Of a stretch of 64,000 nucleotides of DNA, positions 41,901-53,455 are shown piece after piece. The translations under genes and the position numbers were made by a program. The DNA comes from Zopfochytrium polystomum (taxonomy: Eukaryota; Chytridiomycota; Chytridiomycetes; Chytridiales; Chytridiaceae): the NCBI GenBank assembly GCA_025765615.1, contig JAIVFJ010000015.1:62001-126000 (forward strand), in the 5' to 3' direction. The notes below the pieces were generated by a model, which saw nothing but the letters and a program-made list of their open reading frames with translations, did no database searches and was not told the DNA's origin. Positions within the stretch are counted from its first letter, which is position 1. Every line of letters begins with the position of its first letter.

Positions 41901-44900
41901 ATGCCCGCGCCGCGTCCCCATCCCCGACCCTCTCTCCCCCACCTCCCTCTCCTCTCCTTCGTCCTCCTCCACCTCCTCCTCCACGCCACACCAACCCACT
42001 CTGCAACTCCAACGCACGGCTCCGCCTGCACGGCGGGTGTGAAATACACGGGGACGGTGTGCCCGGCGAGCGTGGTGGACTACGACGTGGCGATCGCGAC
42101 GGCGGACCAGGCCGCTGTGGACGCGACGCTGTCGACGTCGGTGGCGCTGCTGACGACGGTGGTGGGCGGGTCGGACCCGGCGTGCACGAGCGCGCTGGTG
42201 GCGCTGGCGTGCGCGGACGGGTTTCCAAAGTGCGTGGACGGTGAGTTAGTGTTTTTTTTTTTTTTGCGTGGTACTTTTTTTTTTTTTTTTTTGTGCGAAC
42301 CCCGCTTCTCTCTCTCTTCTTTCTCCTAACACGACGGCATCACGGAAAATAAAATAAAGGCAAGACGACGCTGCCGTGCCAGTCGGCGTGCACGACGGCC
42401 GTGTCGGTGTGCGCGGCGACGTTTGCGGCAAAGGGGCTGACGGCGCAGCTGGCGACCGCGACGCGCAACTGCACGTCGGTGTCGGCGGCGGACCCGGAGG
42501 CATACCCGACGGCCGCCGAAGGGTGCTACGTGCCGCCCGCGATCACGGCCGCGGCGGCGAACGCGACGGGGGGCGGCGGGACGGGTACGGGGACGGCGGG
42601 CGGTGTTGTGACCAGTTGAGTTTTTGCCTTTCTCTGTTCTCTGTCTGTCTGTCTCTCTCTCTCTCTATCTCTCTCTCTCTCTCTCTCTCTCCCTCACTCC
42701 TTCTCGCTGTCTCGGCATCCTTGGAGATGTGTGAATGGTCGGAGCTTCTCCCTTGAAGGCCGGTCATGCGCGCAGGCCGAGCCCCGAGCGGCCGGACTTT
42801 GCCATATAAGGAAAGCACTGTCAGATCCGTGGGCGCCCGCCTGCACTGTCAGGCCAGAGCGGCGGACAGATGGAGACAGAGAGAGTGTGTGTGTGTGTGT
42901 GAGACAGCGCCATCGCTTGTCTCCCACTGAAACTGATAATCCCCGCAACCCACTCACACGCACACACTCCCAATCCCTCACCCACTACCCCACCACACTA
43001 CGCACTACCCAACACACAAAAACCATTCAGCCCTCCCGTCCAGCTGCCCAGCCATCTTCAAGCCCGCCACCTCGCTCGCCTACCTCAACGCCTCCATGAA
43101 CTGCGATCCGTCGACGGGCTGCTGCGTGCCGTGCCCGTACCAATCCTACTTCTACCGCACGGGCGAATTCGACCGGATCGTGCTGTCGACGATCGTCATG
43201 AACCTGACCTCGGCGCTGCTGTCCGGCTACGTGCTGGTGTCGTGGGCGCTGCTGCCGGGGCGGCGTGACCACCCGGGCGACATTGTGCTGCATTTCAGCG
43301 CCGCGCTGTGCGCGTGGATGGCCGCGCAGGCGTTCTTTGTCGGCGACCCGAGAAGGGTGCAGTGCGCGGACGAGGTGACGCTCGCGACGAATCACAACAG
43401 TGCGGTGTGTGCCGTCAACGGCGCGTTGGTCGTGTTCTTGACGTATGCCGCGGTGATGTGGGCCGCGTACATGGTGAGCTTCTTCGTTTTGTCGTCGTTT
43501 GCGCTTTGAGGGTCCGACTAAAAGGAAAACCCCTGGTGACGCAGATCTGGAACGTGCACCTGACGATCGTCTGGCGCTCCAACCTCCTGCAGCGCTTCAA
43601 AACCGCGGGCGTGATCGTGTGCTGGGGGTTCCCCGCCGTGATGACCGCCGTGACGTTCGCGACGTCCGGGGTCGACGCGTCGGTGGGGATCGCGTGCTTC
43701 ATCGCGCCGGACCGCGCCAACGCGCTGTTCTTTTCGGTGCAGGGCGTGTTTACGATCCCGGCGTTCTGCGCGACCATCGGCACCGTCGTGCACATCGCCG
43801 TGCTGGCGAACCGGTCGTGGAGCGGGTCGCGCGGCGCGGGAGGGAGCAGCGTCGACGCCGGGGCCGCTAGCGGGAACGGTAGCGGCGGTGCCGCGGACTC
43901 GTATCGCCCGTTCCGCACGCGCGGGCAGTTTGTGGCCGTCGTCAAGACGAACTGGAGGGCGCTCATGTTTGGGTTGATTTTTGTCGTCACGTACACGACT
44001 TACGGTGAGCAAGACCGCTTCCTTCTTTTCGCTCCGTCCGCTCGTTCTAACCCCCTCCCCTGGGACTTCCCGACAAAACCCCCAGTCATATTCTTCAACC
44101 TCTTCGTAATCCCGACCTCCCGCACCACGACAACCACCCCCTGGATCCAAACCTGGAAGATCTGCATCGTGACAACCTACCTCTCCACCAACGGCTCGGC
44201 CTCCGCCACACAAGACACCTGCGCAGCCGAAGCCGCGGGTAACCTCCCCGCGCTCGGCGCGCTGCTGGCCGCCGCCATCACCACGGGAACCGTGGGGCTG
44301 TGGGCGTTCCTCATCTTTGGCGTCAACCTGCAGGTGCTGCAGGACTGGCGCGACACGTGCTGCGGCGGCGGGTTCGCGAGACGGAAGCGCGGGTCGCCTG
44401 GGCCGGGTGCGGTCGTCGTGAGGAGCAGGGCGGATAGCGGCGCGAGTGTGGGGCCGGGGGCGAGCAGCGCGACGGGGGGGAGTAATTATTACCCGCCGCA
44501 GCTGCGGGCCGGGTATGCTGGCGGCGGCGGCGGTGGTGGTGGGTACGGCGGCGGCGGCGACGTGAAAACGGCGGGCGGGGAGCGGTGGGACGCGCCGGCG
44601 CCGACGTGGGCGGCGCCGCCGCAGCAGCTGCAGCTGCAGCAGCAGCAGCAAGTGTACTTGTACAGCGGCGGCGGCGGGCAGACGGTTCCCGGATCGGTGG
44701 TGGGGACGGGGACCGGTGTGGACGTGCACCGGCAGACGTCCATGTCGAGCAGCGTGACGGCGGCGTCGTCGGGGCGGGGTCGGCCGTCCGTGCGGAGGCC
44801 GTCGGCGGAGGCCGCGGCGGCGGGATACGCGGCGGAGCGGTGGGGCGGCGGCGGCGGCGGCGTCGACCATCAGCAGCAGCCGGCACAGCAGTTGCTGTCG

Positions 44901-45371
44901 CCGCCGGGCGCGGTCGGGCGGCGGTCGGACAGCTTGCCGCGCGGGGCGGCGGTCGCGGCGGTTTCGGCGGCCTCGGGGGGCGGGTACCCTGCGTTTTCCG
45001 CGAGGGTCGAGTCCGGGTCGACGGCGGACGTGGGGGGTAGGGGCCACGCCGCAGCTGCGCGGGATCGGGATGATGCTGCAGGGCGGCGGCGCTGCGGAGC
45101 CTGTGGCGACCGCCCCGGGGTTCCAGACGCGGCGGCCGAGCCAGGGCGCATACTCGGCGGGAGACGGGTACTGGCAGCAACAGCAGGTGTATGCCCCGCA
45201 GCAGTACACGCCGCAGCAGCAGCAGGCGTACCAACCACAGCAGGCGTGGGGGTCGCAACCGACGAGCCCGACGTCGCCGACGGGCAGACAACCTTACGCA
45301 GGGCTGCCGTACGCGCGCGACCCGGCGCAGTACGGCGGAGGGGGCTACGGCTATCGGCAGTAGAGTCTTGA
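41901..45371 (+). CDS. Frizzled/Smoothened-like seven-helix receptor, copy B
   Basis: Exons 41901-42240, 42360-42614, 43031-43473, 43545-44004, 44086-45371, all GT-AG with consistent phases; about 927 residues in the open frame. The signal peptide (LSFVLLHLLLHATPTHS) is followed by a Fz-type cysteine-rich domain with FPKC, LPCQSAC and the NCTSVS site, then a Gly linker. A membrane-proximal Cys block (MNCDPSTGCCVPCPYQ) precedes seven hydrophobic helices: IVMNLTSALLSGYVLVSWAL, a segment around HFSAALCAWMAAQAFF, the VVFLTYAAVMWAAYM/IWNVHL helix across an intron, and four more to FLIFGVNLQVLQDW. The long tail is Gly/Gln-rich. Near 45,040 homology to copy A moves to the +1 frame (LRGIGMMLQ, later LPYARDP, ending at 45,363), so a one-base indel is likely. 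Family role: plasma-membrane signalling; the ligand is unknown. Confidence 0.85.
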
Positions 45372-46254
45372 AGCAACCCCCCGGCCTCCACCAAACTCCG
45401 CAGTAAACCACCGTCTTCCCGCCGAAAACTTCCCCTCACTATCACCACCGCCCACCATCCGAAACCAAGACTCCAAGCACATCACTATAACCCCTTCAGG
45501 CTCCGCCGCCTTTGCCCCGCAACACCTGGCGGAACTGTCTATTTGTGTTGCTATTTTTTGTTTGTTTATGTACCGTAATCACAACTCTGACTACGAACGC
45601 GCTCTACGCCTTCGCCTATGCTTTTATGTGTTTTTTTTTCTTTCCCCACCTCAACCCCATCCACCACCATGAGGCTGCCGCTCTAAAGACACCCCCCTTA
45701 TATTCGCCTATACTTGTTGTTATTTTTTTTTCATTTTTTTTGTGTTGGTTCCCTCAGCCACCTTCGTAGGCAACTGTTTGAATTCCCTTGATTTTTTTTT
45801 TTTTCTTTTTGTGGTAGGCCGTGGTGTCCGCTAACCAAAAATGAAACGAACGAAAAGAATGAGTTGCTCTGAAGTTGAGATGAATGTGTCTCATGGATGG
45901 TTGTTTCGCTTGACGATGACTGACAATTTTTTTATTTTTTTTTTCTTGAACTCGTTACAACAATCCCTCTGGAAGAATTGTCGAGTCTGGAAGATAGATT
46001 GAGATTGATGGCACAAGCTGCCATCCCATTTTGGCGAAAGTTATTTGGCGAAAGTTTTCTACAACCACATTGGCAAGTACGGCACCTCTCTTCGTCACGT
46101 CCCCTCTCATATGCGGATTCCCCCATCGTTGCCTTGAAACTATATTGTATTTCTCAGATGCCCTCACCCGCGGTCCAGCTGTCTCCAGCATTCCCCCTCT
46201 CTCATCTCCCATATCGCAAACAACGACGAAATGGCTCCGCTGCCCCCCAAACAG
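45372..46254. other. Intergenic between convergent genes
   Basis: 3' flanks of the Frizzled-like copy B and of the first tandem membrane-protein gene. Several T-runs of 8-12 bases are present. No additional gene was seen. Confidence 0.6.
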
Positions 46255-47998
46255 TTAATACCTCGAAACCTTCAGCGGGCTGTGTTGCGCCCTGACCGCC
46301 GCCGGCGGGAACGCGTTCATCTGGAGCACGGGCTGCGGCGGCGGAACCACCACGACCGGCGCGGGCGGGGGTGCCGCGCCGCGCTGCAGGTCCGTGACGA
46401 GCTTGCGGATGCGGCCCGAGTCCGTCAGGAGCACGATAAAGAGGATGGACGGCGTTGTTGCGACGAAGGTACTTTGTTCCCACCAAAAACAAAGCAGTAA
46501 TATGGTCAGTATTGGTGTGGTTGGGCGGAGTGCTGTGACTCACATTCCTGTGAGCAGGCGGTGGTTGTGCAAACGGGTTAGTCTTTGACACGGCGTTTCA
46601 TTGGGACTCATACCGTCGTTGGGGTTGAAAAAGAGCCCGTCTTTGTTCGTTTGTAACAGAAATAGGTTGAACAGTCAGTGCATACACTTTTGGGAAGGGG
46701 CCCACCAAAAAGCGGGAGGTCACCTACCGACAGATATGTTGAACAGAAAAGTCGCGCCCACAAATAAAAAGCCGCGCAGCAGCGCGTCCAGATAATGCGA
46801 GTGCGGGGCGTTTCTCCGGTGGATCTCCTTCATGACTGATATGATGCGCCACTGGGTGGTGACGAAAAAGCCAGAGTTCACGATGGCAATGTACACGAAC
46901 AAGAACAGGGTCAGGTGCTGCGTGAAGGAGTCTCGAGCCATTTTGTAAAATGCCTGTGGGATTGTCATGAACTCTATCAACGATGGGGGGGGGGGGGAAG
47001 AAAAAAAAAAAAATTGGGACAAACCGCCAGGTTCAACTGAGTGACGACCAAGACTGATAATAAAAAGTTAAAAAAGGTGGAAAAATGATGCACTGAGCCG
47101 AAGCAATATTCTCCACAACACACTTCTTTGAGTCGCTCTCGCCCATTTCCTCTCCCGCGCGCAAATCGCTGCCGTCGTATATGGTATGGTCAGCGACCCG
47201 CTCGGAGTCTCGCCGGCCGACAAGTAGATCAGCATAGTGTATTTTGAGAGCTTTGTGAGAACCAAGAAGGCGGTCTTACGGGTGCTTTATCACGACATAA
47301 ACATAAACTCGTTTTTTAGTGTCATTTTGCGGGCAGACCAAGAAAGACTTACGTGTGAAGAGCCAACTCGAATAGCGTAAACACTGTTGCAACAATCCAC
47401 GGGTGCCGCTGGCGGTCGGGCCAAACTAAACCATGGCTCGGTAGACGTTGTAGTAAGTAAATGCGCAAAACTGTGGGGATACACGAAAGAGTGCGTGTGA
47501 GGGGCGCAAAAAGTCTACTTTAGCGCTTGATCGACATTCCACCCCCGACCATACCGAAAAGCTTTCAAACACTGAAACAGGTTCGAATCTGCATAAGCAA
47601 GACATTTGATGCGCCATCGAAAAGAAGCACGGCCTCACCCGCCGGAACAATAAACGCAGACAAGTATGCGAACATCTGGTCGTCGGGCACCGTCACCCTC
47701 TGAAGCGCGGCCCCCGACGTTGGTCGCAAATCTGAGCATCAGGGAGCCCACCAGCGACACCAGCAGATGGGGGTTCCGGATGAGTCCCAGCTCCTCGCGG
47801 AAGCATACGATCTTTGGAAGTTGAGTCCGATGTGACGGTGCCACGTTTGAGACTGCAAGGAAGGAAGAATAGGAAACGTACGATTGCTACGACGATAAGA
47901 GACCCGGCGATATACTGGTTGCTTTCGCTGAATCGGTTCGTTAATTGGTTGCTGCTGGAGGAGGAACAGGAGGAGGCAGGAGCTCACTTTACAGTCAT
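46255..47998 (-). pseudogene. Multipass membrane protein with microexons, copy B (two indels)
   Basis: Same ten-exon plan as the neighbour at 49.1-50.7 kb: 47998-47988, 47927-47882, 47811-47639, 47571-47555, 47470-47353, 47284-47280, 46973-46728, 46640-46614, 46547-46544, 46471-46255. Recognisable helices include HLLVSLVGSLML, FLFVYIAIVNSGFFVTTQW, ALLRGFLFVGATFLFNISV and TTPSILFIVLLTDSGR. Relative to its sister, exon 3 lacks two bases in a GGGGGCCGCG context (about 47,711) and exon 5 lacks one near a T-run (about 47,431), giving early stops. The losses sum to three, so the downstream frame is restored. This could be a pseudogene or two homopolymer errors. The function is unknown; the layout resembles a seven-helix protein. 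Confidence 0.55.
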
Positions 47999-49077
47999 GT
48001 GGCCGTTCGAAGTGGCAGGTTGAGTGTTGTTGGGCTATCACAGCAGCGAGAGCAGCGAGCCGTTGCAAGAGTGGCCTGGGTGGGCGGCGATCGGGTGAGG
48101 AGCGGGCGAACGGCAGTTACTTTGCGGTCAGTCAGGCGATTTGCTTCTTTCATGAGTATTTTTATTTGTTCTCAAGCGGTGCCCGCAGTTTTCCCCGTGC
48201 GAATTCAGACAAAAATATGTTTCGAGCCAGCTCGCTCTCTTATGAACACGCACACTCTCGATCCTAGAATTTTTTGTTTTCCCGTCCGGACTCGCTCGCT
48301 ACCAAATGAGGGCGTGCTGTTCCGTGAGTCGCCGCCGCCCGTCAGGGAGATGTGGAGTCAGTCTGACGCCTCGTTGTTTTGCAAACCCCCCTTGCCCCGC
48401 TGGGCGCTCCACACTCCGTGGTAGTGGGTCCGACGCCAAACAGAGTGTGGCGCATCCATGCCGCAGATTTAGTGGCAGGATTGGAAGTTGTCGGTCTTCT
48501 TTCTTGAATTATCCTTGCAACTAGCATCACCGCACTTTAATCACACTTCCTGGTTTCAAACTCCGAGGACTAGGAGTGTTTGGCCGGTGATAATGACGGC
48601 GGACCGAAGAAAACGATTCTTTCTCCCCTAACGTGAAACGATCGCCCTCGTTCCGTTAAGGTTTCCTGTTGTGATGAGGTTTTTTTGGTTCGACTCGTTC
48701 TTGTTGGTTGCCAGGAAAAAAAATTCTGTCTATTAGTGGTAGTCTCACAGACGACGACGACGACGAAGGCGCCGTCACATCCTCAACCGCTCTCAGCACC
48801 TTGTACCTGTTGAAAGCCAAGATTCTGGAAGGAACCGTGACATGGCAACCACTCAATGACTGCGCCCCAACTGACAATCACAGCAGGTGGCTGGAAAAAC
48901 AAACAGAATAGGGGGGGGAAAAAAAAAACAAAAAAAAAAAGGGGTATCAGGGACAAGGCCAACATAAAGAATCAACAGTTGTGTTGTTCTTGTCTCCGCT
49001 TTCTCGAGGAAAGAAAAAAATATCCCCCTCTCGCAAAGCCAGCGAAAGATGAGTCGCCCGCAACCTCCAAAACCCAA
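47999..49077. other. Intergenic between tandem paralogues
   Basis: Upstream region of copy B and 3' flank of copy A, including an A/G-rich stretch at 48,911-48,941. No gene was recognised. The short frames lack domains. Confidence 0.5.
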
Positions 49078-50674
49078 CTATCTAGAGACATAGTGTGGGC
49101 TCCGTTCACCCCTCACCACTGCCGGAGGGAAAGTATTCAATCGGTACACCGGCGCTGGCGCGAACCTCTCCACCACGAACGGCGCGGGGGGCGCTGACAA
49201 TCGCTGCAGCTCCGACACAAGCTTGCGGATTCGGCCAGAGTCCGTCAGGAGGACGATGAAGAGGATGGAAGGTGTTGTTGCAATGAAGGACCTTTTTTTG
49301 GGGGAGAACAGGATGGGCGTTTCAATGGTGGTGGGGTTGCAGGGTGGTTCGGACTCACATTCCTATATGCGTCGCACGTTGGTGTGCCAAGAAGGTTAGT
49401 TCTTGCCCAGTGAGTTTTCAGGTACATACCATCATTGGGGGAGAAAAACAGCCCGTCTGTGTTCGTGGAAAACAGGAAAGTTGAGCAATCATCGATCATG
49501 TGTGAAGTGACGCAGCAAACCGTTGCCTACCGACAGAAACGTTAAAAACAAAGGACGCTCCAACAAACAACAAGCCGCGCAGCAATGCGTCCAGATAGTA
49601 CGACATCGGGGTATTCGCCTTGTAGACCTCCTTCATGACCGAAATGATGCGCTGCTGAGTAACGACGAAAAATCCAGAGTTCACGATTGCGATGTACACG
49701 AACAGAGCCAGAGTGACTTGCTGCGTGAGGAGGTCTCCGGTGAGTTGGCCCTGTGCCTGGGTTGTTGACTTAAAGCACATAGCAGATTCAGCGATCCTGT
49801 TTTTGGCTGGGAAACAGGGGGAAAAAAAAGTGGAAACCTTCGACAAATCCGATCGAATGTGAACTAATACTAAAAGTGAAGGCATGTTAAAAGAAGGAAA
49901 AATTGCTATCCTAGTACCAAAAGGTAGCCTTACGGAAGCTTTTCGAGAATAAAGGAAAATTCGTTTAGAGTGTCGTTGCGAGAAATCGCTCAGATCGAAA
50001 ACAAGAAATTACTCACGTGTGAACGGCCAGCTCCAACAGCGTAAAGACTGCTGCAACAATCCACGGGTGCCGCTGCTGATTGGGCCAAACTAGAATCATA
50101 GCTCGATAGACGTTATAGTATGTAAATGCGCAAAACTGTGGGAACAAGAGTGGGATGAGGAAGGGCAGCGAAGCAATTGCAACGGTTGAATCCCGCAATT
50201 TCGCAATCCCATCATACCGCAATGCTTTCAAACGCTGAAGCGTGGAGAATCTGCGTAAGCAAGAGCTTGAAATCGACCATAATGCACCTTCAACAGGTGC
50301 AAGGCCTCACCTGCCGGAAGGATATACGCATTCAAGTAGGCGTCCCTCTGATCGTCGGCCACCGTCATTCTCTCAAGCACGGCCCTGCCCACGCAGGTCG
50401 CAAAGCTGAGCATCATGGAAACCACCAGTGAGACGAGCAGGTGGCTGTTTCGGATGAGGCGCAGCTCCTCGCGGAAGCAGATGGTCTTGTGGGTGGGTGT
50501 AAGGCATTGCATGGAGCGGGAAAAGGCAAAATAAAATATACAAACGATTGCCACGACGAGTAGCGACCCGGCGATGTACTGGTTGCTTTCGCTGCATCGG
50601 TTCGTTCAGGTCGCTGTCATTGCTGCAGAAGTAGGAGTTCGCAAGCGGCGCATCGGTGCTTACCTGACCGGCAT
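49078..50674 (-). CDS. Multipass (about seven-helix) membrane protein with microexons, copy A
   Basis: Ten exons with fully consistent phases give 297 residues: 50674-50664 (11 nt), 50591-50546, 50485-50311, 50234-50218 (17 nt), 50135-50017, 49938-49934 (5 nt), 49806-49531, 49456-49430, 49362-49359 (4 nt), 49291-49078. The start is MPV then SESNQYIAGSLLVVAI. Helices include HLLVSLVVSMMLSFATC, FCAFTYYNVYRAMI, WIVAAVFTLLELAVH, LALFVYIAIVNSGFFVV, ALLRGLLFVGASFVFNVSV and SILFIVLLTDSG, then a short charged tail (IRKLVSELQR). No known family was recognised. A GPCR-like or transporter-like role is a guess from topology. The exon plan is shared with the tandem copy downstream, which supports the very small exons. 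The second intron (60 nt) could be retained in frame. Confidence 0.65.
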
Positions 50675-51600
50675 GCTGGCGTCTTGTGCTGTGACTAGTT
50701 GTGGGCGACTCGGAGTCGTTGGGGGGGCCGGCCGGGCTGGGCGGAGTCGGGTGGAGAGCGGACGAAAGGTGCAGTACGGTTTACTGCTTTTTACGCCTTT
50801 TTTTTTTTCTTCTACGCATCGAACATGCATGTGACAGGCATCACCCCCGCAGTTTTTCCGAGCTTCAGTGTTAAAGACAAATTCCAGCTTACATCATCTG
50901 TGCTAGTATGGCACAAGCTCACCGTAGCTCTGTCTCTCTCCTCTCTCTCTTCGTTCCTCCAGTTTCAGTTCTGAACGAGCTGCTTGATCGCACTAAGTTA
51001 CTTCTGCATTTATTGTGTGACCGTCTCAGTTCCGAGTGCCGGGCCGGCGGAGCGTCACGTTAGGTCTGTCTGACGCCCATTGGTTGAGCCGGACAAGAAC
51101 ACATCAGGAAAGAAGAGAGAGCGCAGCAGAGAAGCAAAATCCTACCATCGACCGCATACCCGATTTGGACTTTGTTTGGCTGCCGACTCGCGTGGTAGAA
51201 TGTTTGACCGAGGTTCGGGCCAATCAACACCGACTGTGTTTTCCGCCCTCGCCCAAACTTGAAGTGCCAACACAAGTTCCTGTCGGCAATGCCGACGGAC
51301 CGATGCTGTGTCATTCTATGCGTGATTACGAATGAGATACTGACAGCCCTCACGTTTTGCCAAGACGGCATGTTGAACGACAACAGATCCTTGCCAAGAG
51401 AAAAACTAATCCACCCGCTGTACTGCGAAGCACAACCCCCGTGTTCGCTGCGACCTGCTGCATATTATAAACCTACCTCCCCTAATCGGAAAAGATTGGG
51501 CCTGCCTGAAAAACTGTCTGTAACGGCGTGAACTAAAGGATCGAACGAATTGTCGGTCAAATTAAAGTGAGCTATTAATATGAGATGAGAACATCAGGAA
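50675..51600. other. Intergenic
   Basis: Presumed promoter of the membrane-protein copy A, with T-rich and (CTCT)n patches near 50,930-50,950. No gene was recognised. Confidence 0.5.
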
Positions 51601-51685
51601 ATGCACGTGGTTTGGGTGCTTGGCGGTCCTGGTCCTGTGGTGAAGCGCCGGAAGGGACCGTTGCACGGAAATATACCCGTCTTTC

Positions 51686-52663
51686 TTATTGATCCCACCG
51701 CGATGCGCGCGCGCGCAGCACCCTTGCCACCGCCCGCGCCCCGCCGCCGCCGCAGCAGACTCTACTCGCACGCCGTTCGAACGATCCCGCACACCCCGGC
51801 CGCAGCGGCGTCGCGTGGGCCTGGGGTTGGGGTGTATGGGTTTGGGTTTGGCGTGGACGCGGACGACGCGGTGCTTGTCGCGCTGGACGACCGGATCGGC
51901 GTGGGGCGTACAAGTTTGTGGATTCCGCGGGCGAGGAGGGGGCGGCGGTGCAGGACGCGTTTGCAGGGTGTCTGGGCGCGGTCAAGGCGACGCTGTTTGC
52001 TGGAGTCAGGATGGCAGGGGCAGGGAAGCTGGGACCGGAGATCACAGCCCGATTGGCTGTGGCGACGCGGAGGAAGGCGTCGTCGGTGGAGGCGGCGGCG
52101 GAGCGTGCCAACCTTTGTACACCCCGCCCGTCGCCCTCGCCCTCCCGTGGCTCCCAGCCGATAAACGACGGCGGCGGCGGCGGCGCCAACATCAGTGCCG
52201 CCAGCCTCCGCACGCAGAACCCGCGGGTCGTGCAGGAAGCGCTGCGGATACGCACGGGCAGCGCGGGGTGGGGCGAGGCGGCAGCCCACGAGGTGGCGGG
52301 GGCGGAGGACGCGTCACGCTGCTCTCGCGCAGCACTGGACGTTGTTTCTGTGGGAAGCCGCGGCGGAGACGTATCGGGGTTCCGCTGCTGGAGCTCCTGG
52401 ATGTGGTCGGGTGCGGGCGGCGGCGGTGGGTCGGCTTCCATCGGCGTTCGACGCGACGGACGGGGCTGCATCGGCGCCGCGGGTGGCGCGCGCTGGTGAG
52501 TAGTCCGTGAGCGCCGCTTGCGCGTACGGCCACGGAGTCGGGCGAGTGAGGAAGACCGTTGCTGGGGGATGGAAGCTCTTGCGAACTGGTCGTCGTTCTG
52601 CAAACCTTTCTGCATCGCCTTCCCCACCTCCCTTTCAGCAACATTGTTCAAAAACAAAAGCAC
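51686..52663. other. GC-rich possible coding region, strand unresolved
   Basis: Long open frames overlap on both strands. The minus frame (325 codons, starting MLLFLNNVAEREVGKAMQKG) is Ser/Pro/Arg/Ala-rich without domains. On the plus strand, two frames read in series give a more protein-like stretch (GVDADDAVLVALDDRIGVG, then KFVDSAGEEGAAVQDAFAG and CLGAVKATLFAGVRMAGAGK) with a frame change near 51,900-51,915 that might be an intron or an indel. I cannot choose between them from sequence alone. Confidence 0.3.
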
Positions 52664-53420
52664 AAGTTATTACTGACTGAGAAGGCCTTTATTCGCGAGA
52701 CCGTGTTCGGTACAACTACATACATAGGTATGGTGGCAGTCAAAAAAAGAGAGAAAAAAAGTAGTCCTACCCAAGAAGGCTTTCTGCCAGGCCATTTGGT
52801 TCGGCAAGTTTTCGCGCGCATCGAACGAGGTTAAATATATGTTTCTGGACCAAGACGAGAAGAGGGACGCAATGCCGGTCAGGAGGAGTCGCGCGGTCGA
52901 AGGAGCTCCTCTCAAGTTACTCCTTGCCTCCCAAACCTACACAGACGACGAAAAATCCGCACTTTTCGGAAAAAACGACTGCCGCGTAAGGCAGGGCGAC
53001 CACTGTTATTGAACGGGAAACCGATTGCATTGCGCCAGACTCCCTCCCGCCATCCCAAGTCCTCATATTCCCCTATTAGAACAAAAATCAAGTCCCAAGA
53101 CAAAACAAAAACAAAATGCAGATGGGACCAGCATCGGTATCCCGAGAGGGAAGGAGGGGTGGGGATAAGGCGTTGATGTTTCTTTTGCAGTAGGGAGGTA
53201 AAACCGAAAAGCAAGAAAAGGTGGAAGCTGGAGAAAACATAGGAACAGAGCTCTGAAACAAAAAAGTGAAGGAGAGAACGAGTGTGGGGGTGAAGGGTCA
53301 AGAAGTAGGTGGCTGTCTGAGCGGAAGGGGAGAGGGTGGGTGTTTCTGGCCCGGGGAAAGGAGAAACAACCTTCCGACCCCTTCTTGTCTTACCCACACC
53401 TCCCCTTCCCTCTAGGGGCA
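52664..53420. other. Intergenic
   Basis: No recognised gene; short frames only. This is the 3' flank of the Ser/Pro-rich gene. Confidence 0.45.
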
Positions 53421-53455
53421 CTACCTTTCCAGGCCCACCAAAGCCGCAAACATCT

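Noticed and set aside
41713..42244. Overlapping plus-strand frames near the Frizzled-like copy B start as alternative proteins
   Set aside because: Only the frame starting at 41,901 has the signal peptide and Fz-type cysteines. The others are Arg/Pro-rich shadows.
43308..45371. A single long plus-strand frame of 687 codons taken as an independent protein
   Set aside because: Its first part is an out-of-frame shadow of exon 3 and an intron of the Frizzled-like gene. Only the segments at 43,545-44,004 and 44,086 onward are real exons.
43518..45411. Long minus-strand frames rich in Arg and Pro opposite Frizzled-like copy B
   Set aside because: They are typical antisense shadows of a GC-rich gene with Gly/Gln repeats. 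The plus strand has exons, splice signals and homology to copy A.
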